A stretch of DNA of 64,000 nt. Origin: JADJPO01 sp963750395. GTDB lineage: Bacteria; Actinomycetota; Actinomycetes; Actinomycetales; Kineosporiaceae. A model generated the notes under the pieces. That model ran no database searches, had not been told where the DNA came from, and saw only the letters and a program-made list of their open reading frames with translations. The stretch is taken from assembly GCA_963750395.1 (NCBI GenBank), contig CAVVQM010000009.1:124001-188000 (forward strand). Reading direction: 5' to 3'. The first letter of the stretch is position 1; each line of letters begins with the position of its first letter. This document shows positions 44,517 to 53,988 of this stretch, piece after piece. The translations under genes were made by a program, and so were the position numbers.

Positions 44517-46262
44517 TTACGCCTCGCGCAGTCGCCGGAAGACCCGTCCCTGCTCATAACCGTGCAGCCAGGTGGGGATCTCGTCGGCCGGCATCGGTCG
44601 GGCGATGACGAAGCCCTGCGCCTGGTGACACCCGAGGGTTCGCAGGGAGGTCAGGGTCTCCTCCTGCTCGACGCCCTCGGCCACCACCCTCAGATCGAAG
44701 GCCTGCGCCGCGCCGATCATCAGCCTGATCAGTTCACTGTTGCGGCGGTCCTGCGAGGCGATGAAGCTGCGGTCGATCTTCAGCACGTCGGCCGACAGAT
44801 GGGGAAGCTGCCCGATGGAGGTGTACCCGGTGCCGAAGTCGTCGATGGCCACGCCGACCCCCAGCTCGCGCAGGGACGACAGGTGCTCGGCGCGCCCGTC
44901 ACCGGTCACCAGTGCGGTCTCGGTGACCTCGACCTCCAGCCGGTGGGGACTGAGACCGCCGCCGAGCAGTGCACTCTGCACGTCCTGGACCACGGACGGC
45001 ACGCTGATGTGCCGGGCGGACAGGTTCACGGCGACCCAGGCGTCGCGCAGCGCGGGCTCGGCCCCCGACAGGCGGGCGAGTTGACCGACCGCCTCCTCGA
45101 GAGCCCAGCGACCGAAGTCGCAGATCAGGTCGCTCCTCTCGGCGACCGGGATGAAGTGATCGGGCGACAGCAGCCCTCGGTGCGGGTGGCGCCAGCGGGC
45201 GAGGGCCTCGAACCCGGCCACGGAGCCGCCACCGAGGTTGATCAGGGGCTGGTAGAACAGCTCGAACTCCCCACGCGTCAACCCGTTCCGAATCTCGTCG
45301 AGGATCGCGTCGTCCGCCGCGAGCGACTCGGCGTACCCGACGACCTGGCCGCCGCCGGCATCCTTGGCCACCTGAAGGGCCTTGGCGGCCTGCGCCAGCA
45401 CCGTGTCGGCGCTTGTCACACCGTCGTCCGGGTGCCAGGTGGAGAAGCCGACCGAGACGGCGACCCGGTGCGCACGTGCGCTGCGCACGACCAGCGAGCG
45501 TCCGGCCTCGGCCATGCGCCGGACGACGGACAATGCCCCGCGGTCATCCGTGTGTGGCAACAGGACGACGAATCGGTCCCCGGCGAAGCGCGCGACGAGA
45601 TCTCCCTCGCGGCGCACCTCCGCGTCGAGGGACCGGGCCAGCACGCGCAGGACCTCGTCACCGGCGTGCGAGCCGTAGGTGAGGTTGAACAGGGCGAAGC
45701 GATCGATGTCGATCAGGGCCAGCGAGACGGGCTCGCGCGAGCGCCGTGCCCGTCGCCACTCCCCGCGTACTGCCTGCTCGAAGCTTCGGCGGTTGGCCAC
45801 CCCGGTGAGGTCGTCGATCCGCACCGGGTCGGGCACGGACCCGGTGGACCCGAGGCCCTCGTCGAGCAGCAACCCGATCACCCGGCGGGGCCGACCCTGT
45901 TCGTCGCGGTCGGTCACCCTTCCCCGCAGCGAGAGCCGGCGAGGGCGATCCGACGGGCCGACCCGAACGGGGGCGGCGGCGTCGTCCACGCTCTCGAGTC
46001 GGGCGAACAGGTCGGCGACCAGGTCCGCGTCCTGGTCGTGCACCGCCCGGGCGAGGTCGCTGGGACTCGCCGGAGTCGGACCGTCGAAGAGCCCCGGGAT
46101 CAGGCCGGCGGACGTGTCGTCCCAGAAGAGCCGCCCGATGGCGACGTCCAGCCACCAGCGGACGGCGAACGATCCCCCCAGAGCCAGATCGAGCCAGGCG
46201 CGCGGGCCCGCCTCGGCACCGCCTGGTGCCCGCGCCAGCTCGGCGCGCGTCGTCGTCACCAC
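44517..46262 (-). CDS. GGDEF-EAL protein with degenerate GGDEF (probable cyclic-di-GMP phosphodiesterase)
   Basis: About 581 residues, no membrane helix. An N-terminal region (WWLDVAIGRLFWDD...LVADLFARLE) looks PAS-like. The GGDEF domain reads ARFAGDRFVVLLPH, so the signature is AGDRF and cyclase activity is unlikely. The EAL domain is complete: GFEALARWRHPHRG, VAVNLSARH, AIDDFGTGYTSIGQL, LKIDRSFI, VVAEGVEQ. GTG 46262 starts VVTTTRAEL; GTG 46259 is equivalent. It is a second, unbroken cyclic-di-GMP protein besides the one at 1940-3713. Confidence 0.87.
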   Translation of the reverse strand: MVTTTRAELARAPGGAEAGPRAWLDLALGGSFAVRWWLDVAIGRLFWDDTSAGLIPGLFDGPTPASPSDLARAVHDQDADLVADLFARLESVDDAAAPVRVGPSDRPRRLSLRGRVTDRDEQGRPRRVIGLLLDEGLGSTGSVPDPVRIDDLTGVANRRSFEQAVRGEWRRARRSREPVSLALIDIDRFALFNLTYGSHAGDEVLRVLARSLDAEVRREGDLVARFAGDRFVVLLPHTDDRGALSVVRRMAEAGRSLVVRSARAHRVAVSVGFSTWHPDDGVTSADTVLAQAAKALQVAKDAGGGQVVGYAESLAADDAILDEIRNGLTRGEFELFYQPLINLGGGSVAGFEALARWRHPHRGLLSPDHFIPVAERSDLICDFGRWALEEAVGQLARLSGAEPALRDAWVAVNLSARHISVPSVVQDVQSALLGGGLSPHRLEVEVTETALVTGDGRAEHLSSLRELGVGVAIDDFGTGYTSIGQLPHLSADVLKIDRSFIASQDRRNSELIRLMIGAAQAFDLRVVAEGVEQEETLTSLRTLGCHQAQGFVIARPMPADEIPTWLHGYEQGRVFRRLREA

Positions 46263-46500
46263 GGGGTGACGACCCGCCGCACGGGCACGATGGATGTGCT
46301 CACCCGATGCCTTCCTTCCGATCGGGCGCCGCGCCGAACCGGGCTTGATCTTCAGCGACCCTGTGAAGGTCGGCAGAGGACGGAGCGGCCTGTAGGGGCC
46401 CGGTCGTCCCGCGTCCGCGCCACGGCCTCGAGGCCCCCGCCGCACAGCAGCCACGCAGGCCCCGGTCAGCGTGGTCGAAGATGAGAACCCGAGGATCGTC

Positions 46501-46556
46501 GGCGACGACCCAGCCTGCAGGCGACGACCGGCCCGCAGGAGACGACCCGGCCCGCA
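46501..46556. repeat. 18/19-bp tandem repeat upstream of the dioxygenase-like gene
   Basis: Three imperfect units of GGCGACGACCSRGCCYGCA at 46501-46519, 46520-46537 and 46538-46556, followed by a partial unit. It lies in the leader of the gene starting at 46590, between divergent promoters. No known role. Confidence 0.7.
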
Positions 46557-46589
46557 GGCGACACCTCGCACAGCGTGAGAGGAGCACCG

Positions 46590-47426
46590 ATGACGGACCG
46601 TGCCATGGACCTGGCCGCACCGACGTTCGAGGGACGGCCCCTGCCGCGCCCCGACGAGCAGCTCGTGGACCAGGGACTGGCCTTCGACGTGGCGACGCTG
46701 GTGAGCAGGCGCCGGATGCTGCGGGTCCTCGGTCTCGGCGTGGCGGGGTTGGGGCTGGCCGCCTGCGGTGGCTCGTCGGACTCGGATCTGACCGAGATCC
46801 CCGAGGAGACCGCGGGGCCCTACCCCGGCGACGGCTCCAACGGGCCGGACGCACTGGAGGCGACCGGCGTCGTCCGGCGGGACATTCGATCGAGCTTCGA
46901 CGGCGCGACCGGCACCGCCGACGGCGTCCCGATGACCATCGAGCTGACGCTTCGGGACATCTCGAACGACGGGGCGCCGTATGCCGGGGCTGCCGTGTAC
47001 GTCTGGCACTGCAACCGACTGGGCCAGTACTCGATGTACACCGCCGGGGCTACCGACCAGAACTGGCTGCGGGGCGTGCAGGTGAGCGAGGCCGCCGGCA
47101 GGGTCTCGTTCACCAGCATCTTCCCGGCCTGCTACCCGGGCCGCTGGCCGCACATCCACTTCGAGGTCTATCCGGACGCCGACTCCATCACCGACGCGAA
47201 CAACATCGTGGCCACGTCGCAGATCGCGCTGCCGAAGGACGTCTGCGACGCCGTCTACGCCACAACCGGCTACGAACAGTCGGCGAGCACCCTCGCTCGC
47301 CTCAGTCTGGCGAGCGACAACGTCTTCCGCGACGACGGCGGCGTCCATCAGCTCGGCACGGCGTCCGGTGACGTGACGACCGGGTACACCGTGGCACTGA
47401 TCGTTCCGCTCGATCCCACGACGTGA
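46590..47426 (+). CDS. Exported intradiol ring-cleavage dioxygenase-like lipoprotein
   Basis: A 278-residue protein with a twin-arginine signal (SRRRMLRVLGLG, about residue 40) ending in a lipobox (LAAC at Cys56), then a dioxygenase-like beta domain. TAGPYPGDGSN, AAVYVWHCNRLGQYSMY and WPHIHFEVY are family features; the H-x-H pair and tyrosines could hold Fe(III). Intradiol enzymes are usually cytosolic, while this subgroup is extracellular with unknown substrate. ATG 46590 follows GAGAGGAG; the first 38 residues before the twin arginines are unusually long for a Tat signal. Confidence 0.82.
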   Translation: MTDRAMDLAAPTFEGRPLPRPDEQLVDQGLAFDVATLVSRRRMLRVLGLGVAGLGLAACGGSSDSDLTEIPEETAGPYPGDGSNGPDALEATGVVRRDIRSSFDGATGTADGVPMTIELTLRDISNDGAPYAGAAVYVWHCNRLGQYSMYTAGATDQNWLRGVQVSEAAGRVSFTSIFPACYPGRWPHIHFEVYPDADSITDANNIVATSQIALPKDVCDAVYATTGYEQSASTLARLSLASDNVFRDDGGVHQLGTASGDVTTGYTVALIVPLDPTT

Positions 47427-47459
47427 GCGCGGAGGGCCTCGGGCGACAGGGGCCGGCGC

Positions 47460-48728
47460 TCACAACTCGTGTTCGGCAAGGCCGCGGAACTCGTCCGGAA
47501 CCGAGCGGGCACCGGACAGCACGGCCGGCAGGTAGCCGACGGCGCTACGGCCGAAGCGGTCCCGCACAGCGTCCATCGACTCCTCCACCGCAGTGCGCGC
47601 CACGGCTGCCGGTGAACCGGGACGACGGACGTCGGGTGGTGGCAGGGCGAGTTCGAGCTGGACGACCTGCTGGAGAACCAGATTCGACACCGAGACCGCC
47701 AACAGGCTGATCTGGCCGACGGCTCCCTCCGACCGCGCGATGTCGCCGATGGCGCTCCAGGCGAGGTCTTCGGCGTACTCGGTCACCGTCAGGGTGCTGG
47801 AGATCGGAGCGGCGAGGGTCGCGGACCTCGTCACCGACCGCATCCCGGCGAACCGGACCCTGACCGTGATAGTCCGCCCCGCCCGGTGCTTGGCCCGGAG
47901 CCGGGTGGCGACGCGCTCGGCCAGGTGCCCGAGCACGGAACGAACCAGTTCGGGCGTCGGCGCGCGGCGTCCCATCGCGGACTGCGCCCCCACGGACCGG
48001 GCCCGGGGTGGACCGGTCACCCGCCGCCTGTCCTCGTTGACCGCCAGCGCCGCGAGCTTGGTGCCGACCGCCTGCCCGAGAAGGCCTCTCAGCGCATCGG
48101 GCTCGGCCTCTGCAAGCTCACCGATGGTGCTGATGCCCCGGCCCGCGAGTCGTTCCTGCGTGACTGGGCCGACCCCCCACATCAGGGCGACCGGCAACGG
48201 ATCGAGGAACTCTCGCTCGGACTCTGGCTCGACGACGACCAATCCGTCGGGCTTGGCCACCTGGGAGGCGACCTTGGCCAGATGCTTGGTGCGGGCGACC
48301 CCGACCGAGATCGGCAGTCCCACCTCGTCACGGACCCGATCACGCAGCATCGCGGCGATCGTCGCGGGCGACCCGAACAGGTGCACGGACCCGGTCACGT
48401 CGAGGAATGCCTCGTCGATGGAGATCCGCTGCAGTTGCGGGGTGAAGTCACCGGCGATGCCCATGACCGTGTCGGCGAGTTGCTGATAGCTGTCGAAGTG
48501 CCCGCGGACGAAGGTCAGGTGCGGGCACAGCTCGCGGGCGCGCCGTCCGGACATGCCACCGCTCACGCCGTGGGCCTTGGCCTCGTACGAGGCGGCGAGC
48601 ACCACTCCCCCGCGTTCGCTACCGCCCACCGCGATCGGCCGCCCGCGCAGAGCCGGGTCCAGCAACTGCTCGACCGAGGCGTAGAAGGCATCGAGGTCGG
48701 CGTGCAGGATCGCGGCACCGCCCACCAT
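47460..48728 (-). CDS. dinB: DNA polymerase IV
   Basis: Y-family translesion polymerase. The 422-residue protein starts MVGGAAILHADLDAFYASVEQL, with catalytic carboxylates there and in RISIDEAFLDVTG. SYEAKAHGVSGGM, PISVGVARTKHLAKVAS and the helix-hairpin-helix MWGVGPVTQERLAGRGISTIGELAE follow. The C-terminal beta-clamp motif is not obvious. ATG 48728 lies seven bases after TAGAGT (48736-48741), so the transcript is probably leaderless. A LexA-type box overlaps the promoter, indicating SOS control. Confidence 0.93.
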   Translation of the reverse strand: MVGGAAILHADLDAFYASVEQLLDPALRGRPIAVGGSERGGVVLAASYEAKAHGVSGGMSGRRARELCPHLTFVRGHFDSYQQLADTVMGIAGDFTPQLQRISIDEAFLDVTGSVHLFGSPATIAAMLRDRVRDEVGLPISVGVARTKHLAKVASQVAKPDGLVVVEPESEREFLDPLPVALMWGVGPVTQERLAGRGISTIGELAEAEPDALRGLLGQAVGTKLAALAVNEDRRRVTGPPRARSVGAQSAMGRRAPTPELVRSVLGHLAERVATRLRAKHRAGRTITVRVRFAGMRSVTRSATLAAPISSTLTVTEYAEDLAWSAIGDIARSEGAVGQISLLAVSVSNLVLQQVVQLELALPPPDVRRPGSPAAVARTAVEESMDAVRDRFGRSAVGYLPAVLSGARSVPDEFRGLAEHEL

Positions 48729-48738
48729 GACCCTCACT

Positions 48739-48972
48739 CTAATCGTACATATGTTCGACTGTCCAGGCCTTGCCGCGGGCCGGGGCGGCCCCCGTCGCGG
48801 CTCCACCCCACCGATATCGCACCGCCACGGCCGCCCCGATCGAGACGGCGGCGAGGCCGAGGACGAGCACTGCTCCCAGCCGGCCGAAGAGCCAGTCGGC
48901 ACCCGTGCACACCACCACCCAGAGCACGAGACGGACGAGGCGCTCGGTCCTGACGTGGTGCATGTGCCTCAT
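48739..48972 (-). CDS. Possible small membrane protein upstream of dinB
   Basis: A 77-codon frame: MRHMHHVRTERLVRL, then two hydrophobic stretches (LVLWVVVCTGADWLF and LGAVLVLGLAAVSIGAAVAV), ending WTVEHMYD. The composition is protein-like with two membrane segments, but the last codons coincide with the LexA box and -10 box of dinB, and the front reaches the repeat region. No clear ribosome-binding site. It may be a real two-helix protein or chance. Confidence 0.45.
   Translation of the reverse strand: MRHMHHVRTERLVRLVLWVVVCTGADWLFGRLGAVLVLGLAAVSIGAAVAVRYRWGGAATGAAPARGKAWTVEHMYD
48743..48758 (-). promoter_or_regulatory. LexA (SOS) box at the dinB promoter
   Basis: Read on the minus strand the site is TCGAACATATGTACGA, which differs at one position from the palindrome TCGAACATATGTTCGA of the actinobacterial SOS-box type. 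It sits one base upstream of the TAGAGT -10 box of dinB, where a repressor would block RNA polymerase. Confidence 0.85.
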
Positions 48973-49040
48973 CCTGACCACGACCGCCCGCGCGTGTCGG
49001 CGGCTTCGGGCCCGCTCATCCGATCGGGCGCGGCCCCGTC

Positions 49041-49544
49041 CATGATCCTCGCGAGTGGCCGAGAACTGCCCCGGGCCAGGCCTCGACCCAGCAACACGCC
49101 ACCACTCGCCGGGATCATGAGGGCGGACACCGCGACGCGCCACCGCGGACATCGGGCGCGAGCGCCATCCATGATCCTCGCCAGTGGCCGAGAACTGCCC
49201 CAGGCCACGCCTCGACCCAGCAACACGCCACCACTCGCCGGGATCATGGGCGCCGACACCGCGACGCGCCACCACTCGCCGGGATCATGAGGGCGGACCC
49301 AGCGACACGCCACCACTCACGGCGATCATGGGCGTGGACACCGCGACGCGCCACCGCGGACATCGGGCGGGAGCGCCGTCCATGATCCTCGCGAGTGGCT
49401 GAGAACTGCCCCGGGCCAGGCCTCGACACAGCGACACGCCACCACTCACGCGGATCATGAGGGCGGACACAGCAACACGCCACCACTCGCCGGGATCATG
49501 AGCGCCAGACACCGCGACACGCCACCACTCGCCGAGATCATGAG
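49041..49544. repeat. Extragenic repeat array, ten copies of a CCACTCGC-GGATCATG motif in both orientations
   Basis: Seven forward copies of GCCACCACTCGCCGGGATCATG (starting near 49098, 49228, 49268, 49309, 49438, 49480 and 49521) and three inverse copies beginning CATGATCCTCGCGAGTGG (49041, 49170, 49381). Neighbouring forward copies are about 41 bp apart. A longer block of about 130-200 bp (CATGATC...GAGAACTGCCCC...CTCGAC...) is itself repeated three times. The array fills the space between dinB and hrpA. Spacers are also repetitive, so it is not CRISPR. It may be a REP-like element or a protein-binding array. Confidence 0.85.
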
Positions 49545-49661
49545 ACCCAACACCGCGAGCCATTCGCCGCCAGCCCGCGGGCACGAGAACCCATGTCCCG
49601 GCCTCCTGCACCGACCATGAGGCCACCACCCCGGCGCCCGGGCACTACCTATCCTGGCCGG

Positions 49662-52600
49662 GTGGGTGCCGGACGGACGACCAGGGACGGCGGCCGCCAC
49701 CGCTTCGTCGAGGCCAGGCGGCTGGCCGTCCCTGCGGCTATCCGGTACCCGGACGAACTGCCCGTCAGCGCTGCCCGGGAGCAGATCTCGGCAGCGATCC
49801 GCGACCACCAGGTGGTGGTGATCGCGGGCGAGACCGGGTCGGGCAAGACGACCCAGTTGCCGAAGATCTGCCTTGAACTCGGTCGGGGCGTGCAGGGCAT
49901 GATCGGGCACACTCAGCCTCGGCGGCTGGCGGCGCGCACCGTCGCCGAGCGGATCGCCGAGGAACTGGGCGTCGAACTGGGCGGCGCGGTGGGGTATCAG
50001 GTCCGCTTCACCGACCGGGTCGGGCCGGGCACCTGCGTCAAGCTGATGACCGACGGGATCCTGCTCACCGAACTGCAGCGGGACCGCGACCTGCGCCGCT
50101 ACGACACCCTGATCATCGACGAGGCTCACGAGCGCAGCCTGAACATCGACTTCCTGCTGGGTTACGTGCGCGCCCTGCTGCCCCGCCGCAAGGACCTCAA
50201 GGTGATCATCACCTCGGCGACCATCGACCCTCAGCGGTTCGCCGCTCACTTCAGCCTGCCGGGCCGCGATCCCGTTCCGGTGCTGGAGGTCTCGGGCCGA
50301 ACCTACCCGGTCCAGATGCGCTACCGGCCACTCACGGCGGCCCTGGACGACGACGACCAGGTCGATGAGATCGACGCGATCGTCGAGGCGGTGGACGAGC
50401 TCTGGACCGATCCGTCCTCGGTGCGCGCGGACGGCTCCAGCCAGGACATCTTGGTGTTCCTGTCCGGCGAACGCGAGATCCGCGACACCGCGGACGCGCT
50501 GAACGCCACCACGGTCAAGCGCTGGCCGCACACCGAGGTCGTGCCGCTGTATGCCCGGCTGTCGATCGCCGAGCAGCACCGGGTCTTCGCCGCACGCCCC
50601 CCGGGAGTGCTGCGCCGGATCGTGCTGGCCACGAACGTCGCCGAGACCTCGTTGACCGTTCCGGGCATCCGGTACGTGGTCGATCCGGGAACGGCGCGCA
50701 TCTCGCGCTACAGCCACCGCACCAAGGTGCAGCGCCTGCCGATCGAGGCGATCTCCCAGGCGTCGGCGAACCAGCGGGCCGGTCGGTGCGGGCGCACGGC
50801 CGACGGCGTCTGCATCCGCCTGTACGACGAGGAGGACTTCGCCGCGCGCCCGCAGTTCACCGACCCCGAGATCCTTCGCACCAATCTGGCCTCGGTGATC
50901 CTGCAGATGACCGCCATCGGCCTCGGCGACGTCGCGTCGTTCCCGTTCCTGGACCCGCCAGACGTGCGGTCGGTGCGCGACGGGACGGCGCTGCTGCACG
51001 AGCTCGGGGCGATCGACCCGAATGCCGCCGACCCGCGGGATGGCCTGACACCCTTGGGGTCCCGCCTCGCGAAGCTGCCCGTGGATCCCCGGATGGGCCG
51101 GATGATCCTGGCCGCGGACGAATCCGGCTGTTTGCGCGAGGTGGTGGTCATCGCCGCCGCGCTGTCGATCCAGGAGGTCCGGGAACGGCCCGCCGAGAAG
51201 CAGCAGGCCGCCGACGAGTTGCACCGCCGGTTCGCCGACGAGGACAGCGACTTCCTGGCGTACCTCAACCTGTGGAACTACCTGCAGGACAGGCAGTCCG
51301 AGTTGTCCTCCTCGGCGTTCCGGCGGATGTGCCACCGCGAGTTCCTGAACTATCTGCGCGTGCGGGAGTGGCAGGATCTGGCCGCCCAGCTGCGCCAGGC
51401 CGCCCGGTCGGTGGGGATCGGCGGCGGGCGACGATCGAGCGAGAAGCCGGCACCGAGGGACACGACGGATCAGCGGGACCCGCCGTGGGACGCCACACCG
51501 GCCCTCCACGAGCAGATCCACAAGGCCCTGCTGGCCGGCTTGCTGTCACACATCGGGGTGCGCGAGAGCGAGCGCAAGGAGTTCACCGGGGCGCGCGGCG
51601 CGAGGTTCATGCTGTGGCCGGGATCGAACCTGTTCGCCAAGCCGCCCCGATGGGTGATGGCCGCCGAACTCGTGGAGACCTCACGCCTGTGGGGCCGCGA
51701 CGCCGCCCGGATCGAGCCCGAGTGGGCAGAATCGCTTGCCGCACACCTGGTCAAACGCACCTACAGCGAGCCGCACTGGTCCTCCAAACGGGCCGCCGCG
51801 ATGGCCTACGAGCGGGTCACCCTGTACGGCGTCCCGATCGTGGCTCGGCGGCTGGCCGGCTACGGGCGCATCGACCCCGAGCTGAGCCGGGAGCTGTTCA
51901 TCCGACACGCGCTGGTCGAGGGCGACTGGCGCACCCACCACCGCTTCTTCCACGACAACCGAGCCATGCTGGACGACGTCGGCGAACTCGAGCACCGGCT
52001 GCGCCGCCGCGACGTGGTGGTGGACGACGAGGCGCTGTTCGACTTCTACGACAGCCGGATACCGGCCGACGTGGTGTCCGGGAGGCACTTCGACGCCTGG
52101 TGGAAGAAGGCCCGGCGGACCGAGCCGAACCTGCTGACCTTCACCGAGGACGTCCTGCTCGCCGACCTCGACGGCGCCCTGGACGTCTCGGCCTACCCCA
52201 GCGCCTGGCCCGTCGATGGCGGCGAGCTGGCCCTGACCTACCAGTTCGAGCCCGGCACGGCCGCCGACGGTCTGAGCGTGCACGTGCCCGTCGAACTCCT
52301 GGCCGGCCTCGATCCCGATCCGTTCACCTGGTCGATCCCCGGTCTGCGCGAGGAGCTTGCCACCGCGCTGATCCGCAGCCTGCCGAAGGCGATCCGCACC
52401 TCGTTCGTCCCCGCACCGGACAACGCCAGATCTGCTCTGGCCGCCCTCACCGATGCCGCTCCGACGGGTCCGGCCCAGGCGGCGGCGCCGTCCGGGTCGT
52501 TCCTGGATGCCCTGGCGGGCGAGCTGTCCCGGCGGGGCGGGATCGCCGTCCACGCCGATGCCTTCGACCTCGAGAAGGTGCCCGGCCATCTGCGGGCGAC

Positions 52601-53596
52601 CTTCCTGGTCGAGGACTCGGCCGGCGAGGTGATCGCCGAGGGCAAGGACCTGCGCCGCCCTGCAGAAACGGTTGCGGCAGAAGGTGAAGGCCGCGGTCTC
52701 GGCGATCGCGGGGGCGGGCGTCGAACGCTCCACGGTGACCACCTGGGACGTCGGTGACCTCCCCCGCATCGTCGAACGCGAGGACGGCGGGCGCACCGTG
52801 TCCGCGTTCCCGGCCCTGGTCGACGAGGGTGACGCGGCCGCCGTCCGGGTGCTGCCCACCGCGGTCGAGCAGGCAACCGCCATGCGCGCCGGCACCCGTC
52901 GCCTGCTCATCACCAATCTCAATGATCCGTTGGGCCGGCTGCGATCCCAGGTCACCCACGTGCTGACCAACGCCGAGCGCCTGGCCCTGGCCGCGAGCCC
53001 ATACGCGACGACGGACGCGCTGCTGGCCGACTGCCTGGACTGCGCGATCGACGATCTGGTCGCCGCGAACGGGGGGCCGGCCTGGGACGGCGAGGCGTTC
53101 ACCGACCTCCTGCACGCCGTCCGGGAGGGCCTGGACGCCGTCGGCCTGGACGTCGTGCGCATCGTCGGCCGACTGCTGACCGCCTGGCGCGATCTCGACC
53201 GGGAGCTGGCCCGGACGACGTCGCTGCCGTTGCTGCCCGCCCTGACCGACATGCGCCAGCAACTCGACGCCCTGATCCACGCCGGTTTCGTCGGCGAGAC
53301 CGGCCGGGGCCGCCTGCCGGATCTGCTGCGCTACCTGCGCGGGATTGCCCGCCGCCTGGAGAGGGCCCCCGAGAACGTGAACGCCGACCGGGGCCGGATG
53401 GACCAGGTTCGCGCGGTCGTGACCGAGTACGCCGAGATCCTCACCGCACTGGACCCGCAGCGCCATGTCGACGACGGACGTGATCAGGGTGCGCTGGATG
53501 ATCGAGGAGTTCCGGCTCAGTCTGTTCGCGCAGGGCATCGGCACCGCCTACCCGATCTCGGCCCAGCGGATCGAGCGGGCACTCGACGCGCTCTGA
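49662..53596 (+). CDS. hrpA: ATP-dependent RNA helicase HrpA, frameshifted twice
   Basis: DEAH-box helicase of about 1310 residues, the normal HrpA length; linked to ribosome rescue and mRNA processing. Walker A is GETGSGKTT (about residue 56), then LIIDEAHERSLN (about 150), TSATIDPQRF and QRAGRCGRT. The frame changes at about 52653 (GKDL must continue AALQKRLRQKVKAAVS) and again at about 53476 (DPQRHVDD must continue DVIRVRWMIEEFRLSLFAQ), each fixed by removing one base. The stop is at 53594-53596. GTG 49662 lies six bases after TATCCT (49650-49655), with no ribosome-binding site, so it is probably leaderless. Sequencing insertions are the likely cause of both breaks. Confidence 0.9.
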
Positions 53597-53668
53597 GGTC
53601 GGCGCGGCCACCGTTCGGCTTCGGCGACGGATGGCCTGATGCCGCCGGGCACCGCCACGCGGTAGGGC

Positions 53669-53908
53669 TCAGTCCTCGGGGAGGTCGGCGAAGGCCTTCT
53701 TCATGTCCCGGTACCAGTCCAGGGACTGCTTCGGACGGCGCCAGCGTCCCTTCATCGCGTCGCGTGCCTCCTGGTGGCTCGCGTCTCCGGCCTTCTCCGC
53801 CTCCTTGAGGTGGCGGTCCTGCGCCTGGATGACGTCGTCCCCGGTCTCGCCGTGGTGCTCGAAGTCGCAGGGCCCCCCGAGTTGGCGGCAGGTCATCGTC
53901 TTGGTCAT
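53669..53908 (-). CDS. DUF1059 small protein
   Basis: A 79-residue protein beginning MTKTMTCRQLGGPCDFEHHGETGDDVIQAQDRHLKE, the conserved DUF1059 pattern with two Cys and an HH pair, perhaps metal-binding. It ends WYRDMKKAFADLPED. Function is unknown. It lies 80 bases after the SigJ-type sigma gene on the same strand and could be part of its operon or regulon. Confidence 0.85.
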   Translation of the reverse strand: MTKTMTCRQLGGPCDFEHHGETGDDVIQAQDRHLKEAEKAGDASHQEARDAMKGRWRRPKQSLDWYRDMKKAFADLPED

Positions 53909-53988
53909 GGTGGTCCGTCCTGTGATCGGTGTCGGTTGGTGCTTCGTCTGTCTGACGATCGGCGCTGGGCGGGTGTGACCATCGCCGA

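Noticed and set aside
46300..47348. Longer N-terminus for the second GGDEF-EAL protein
   Set aside because: The upstream part of the frame is low-complexity and lies opposite the dioxygenase gene; GTG 46262 fits better.
49098..49544. CRISPR-like array with about 41-bp period
   Set aside because: The sequences between repeats are themselves repeated, copies occur in both orientations, and no cas gene is present.
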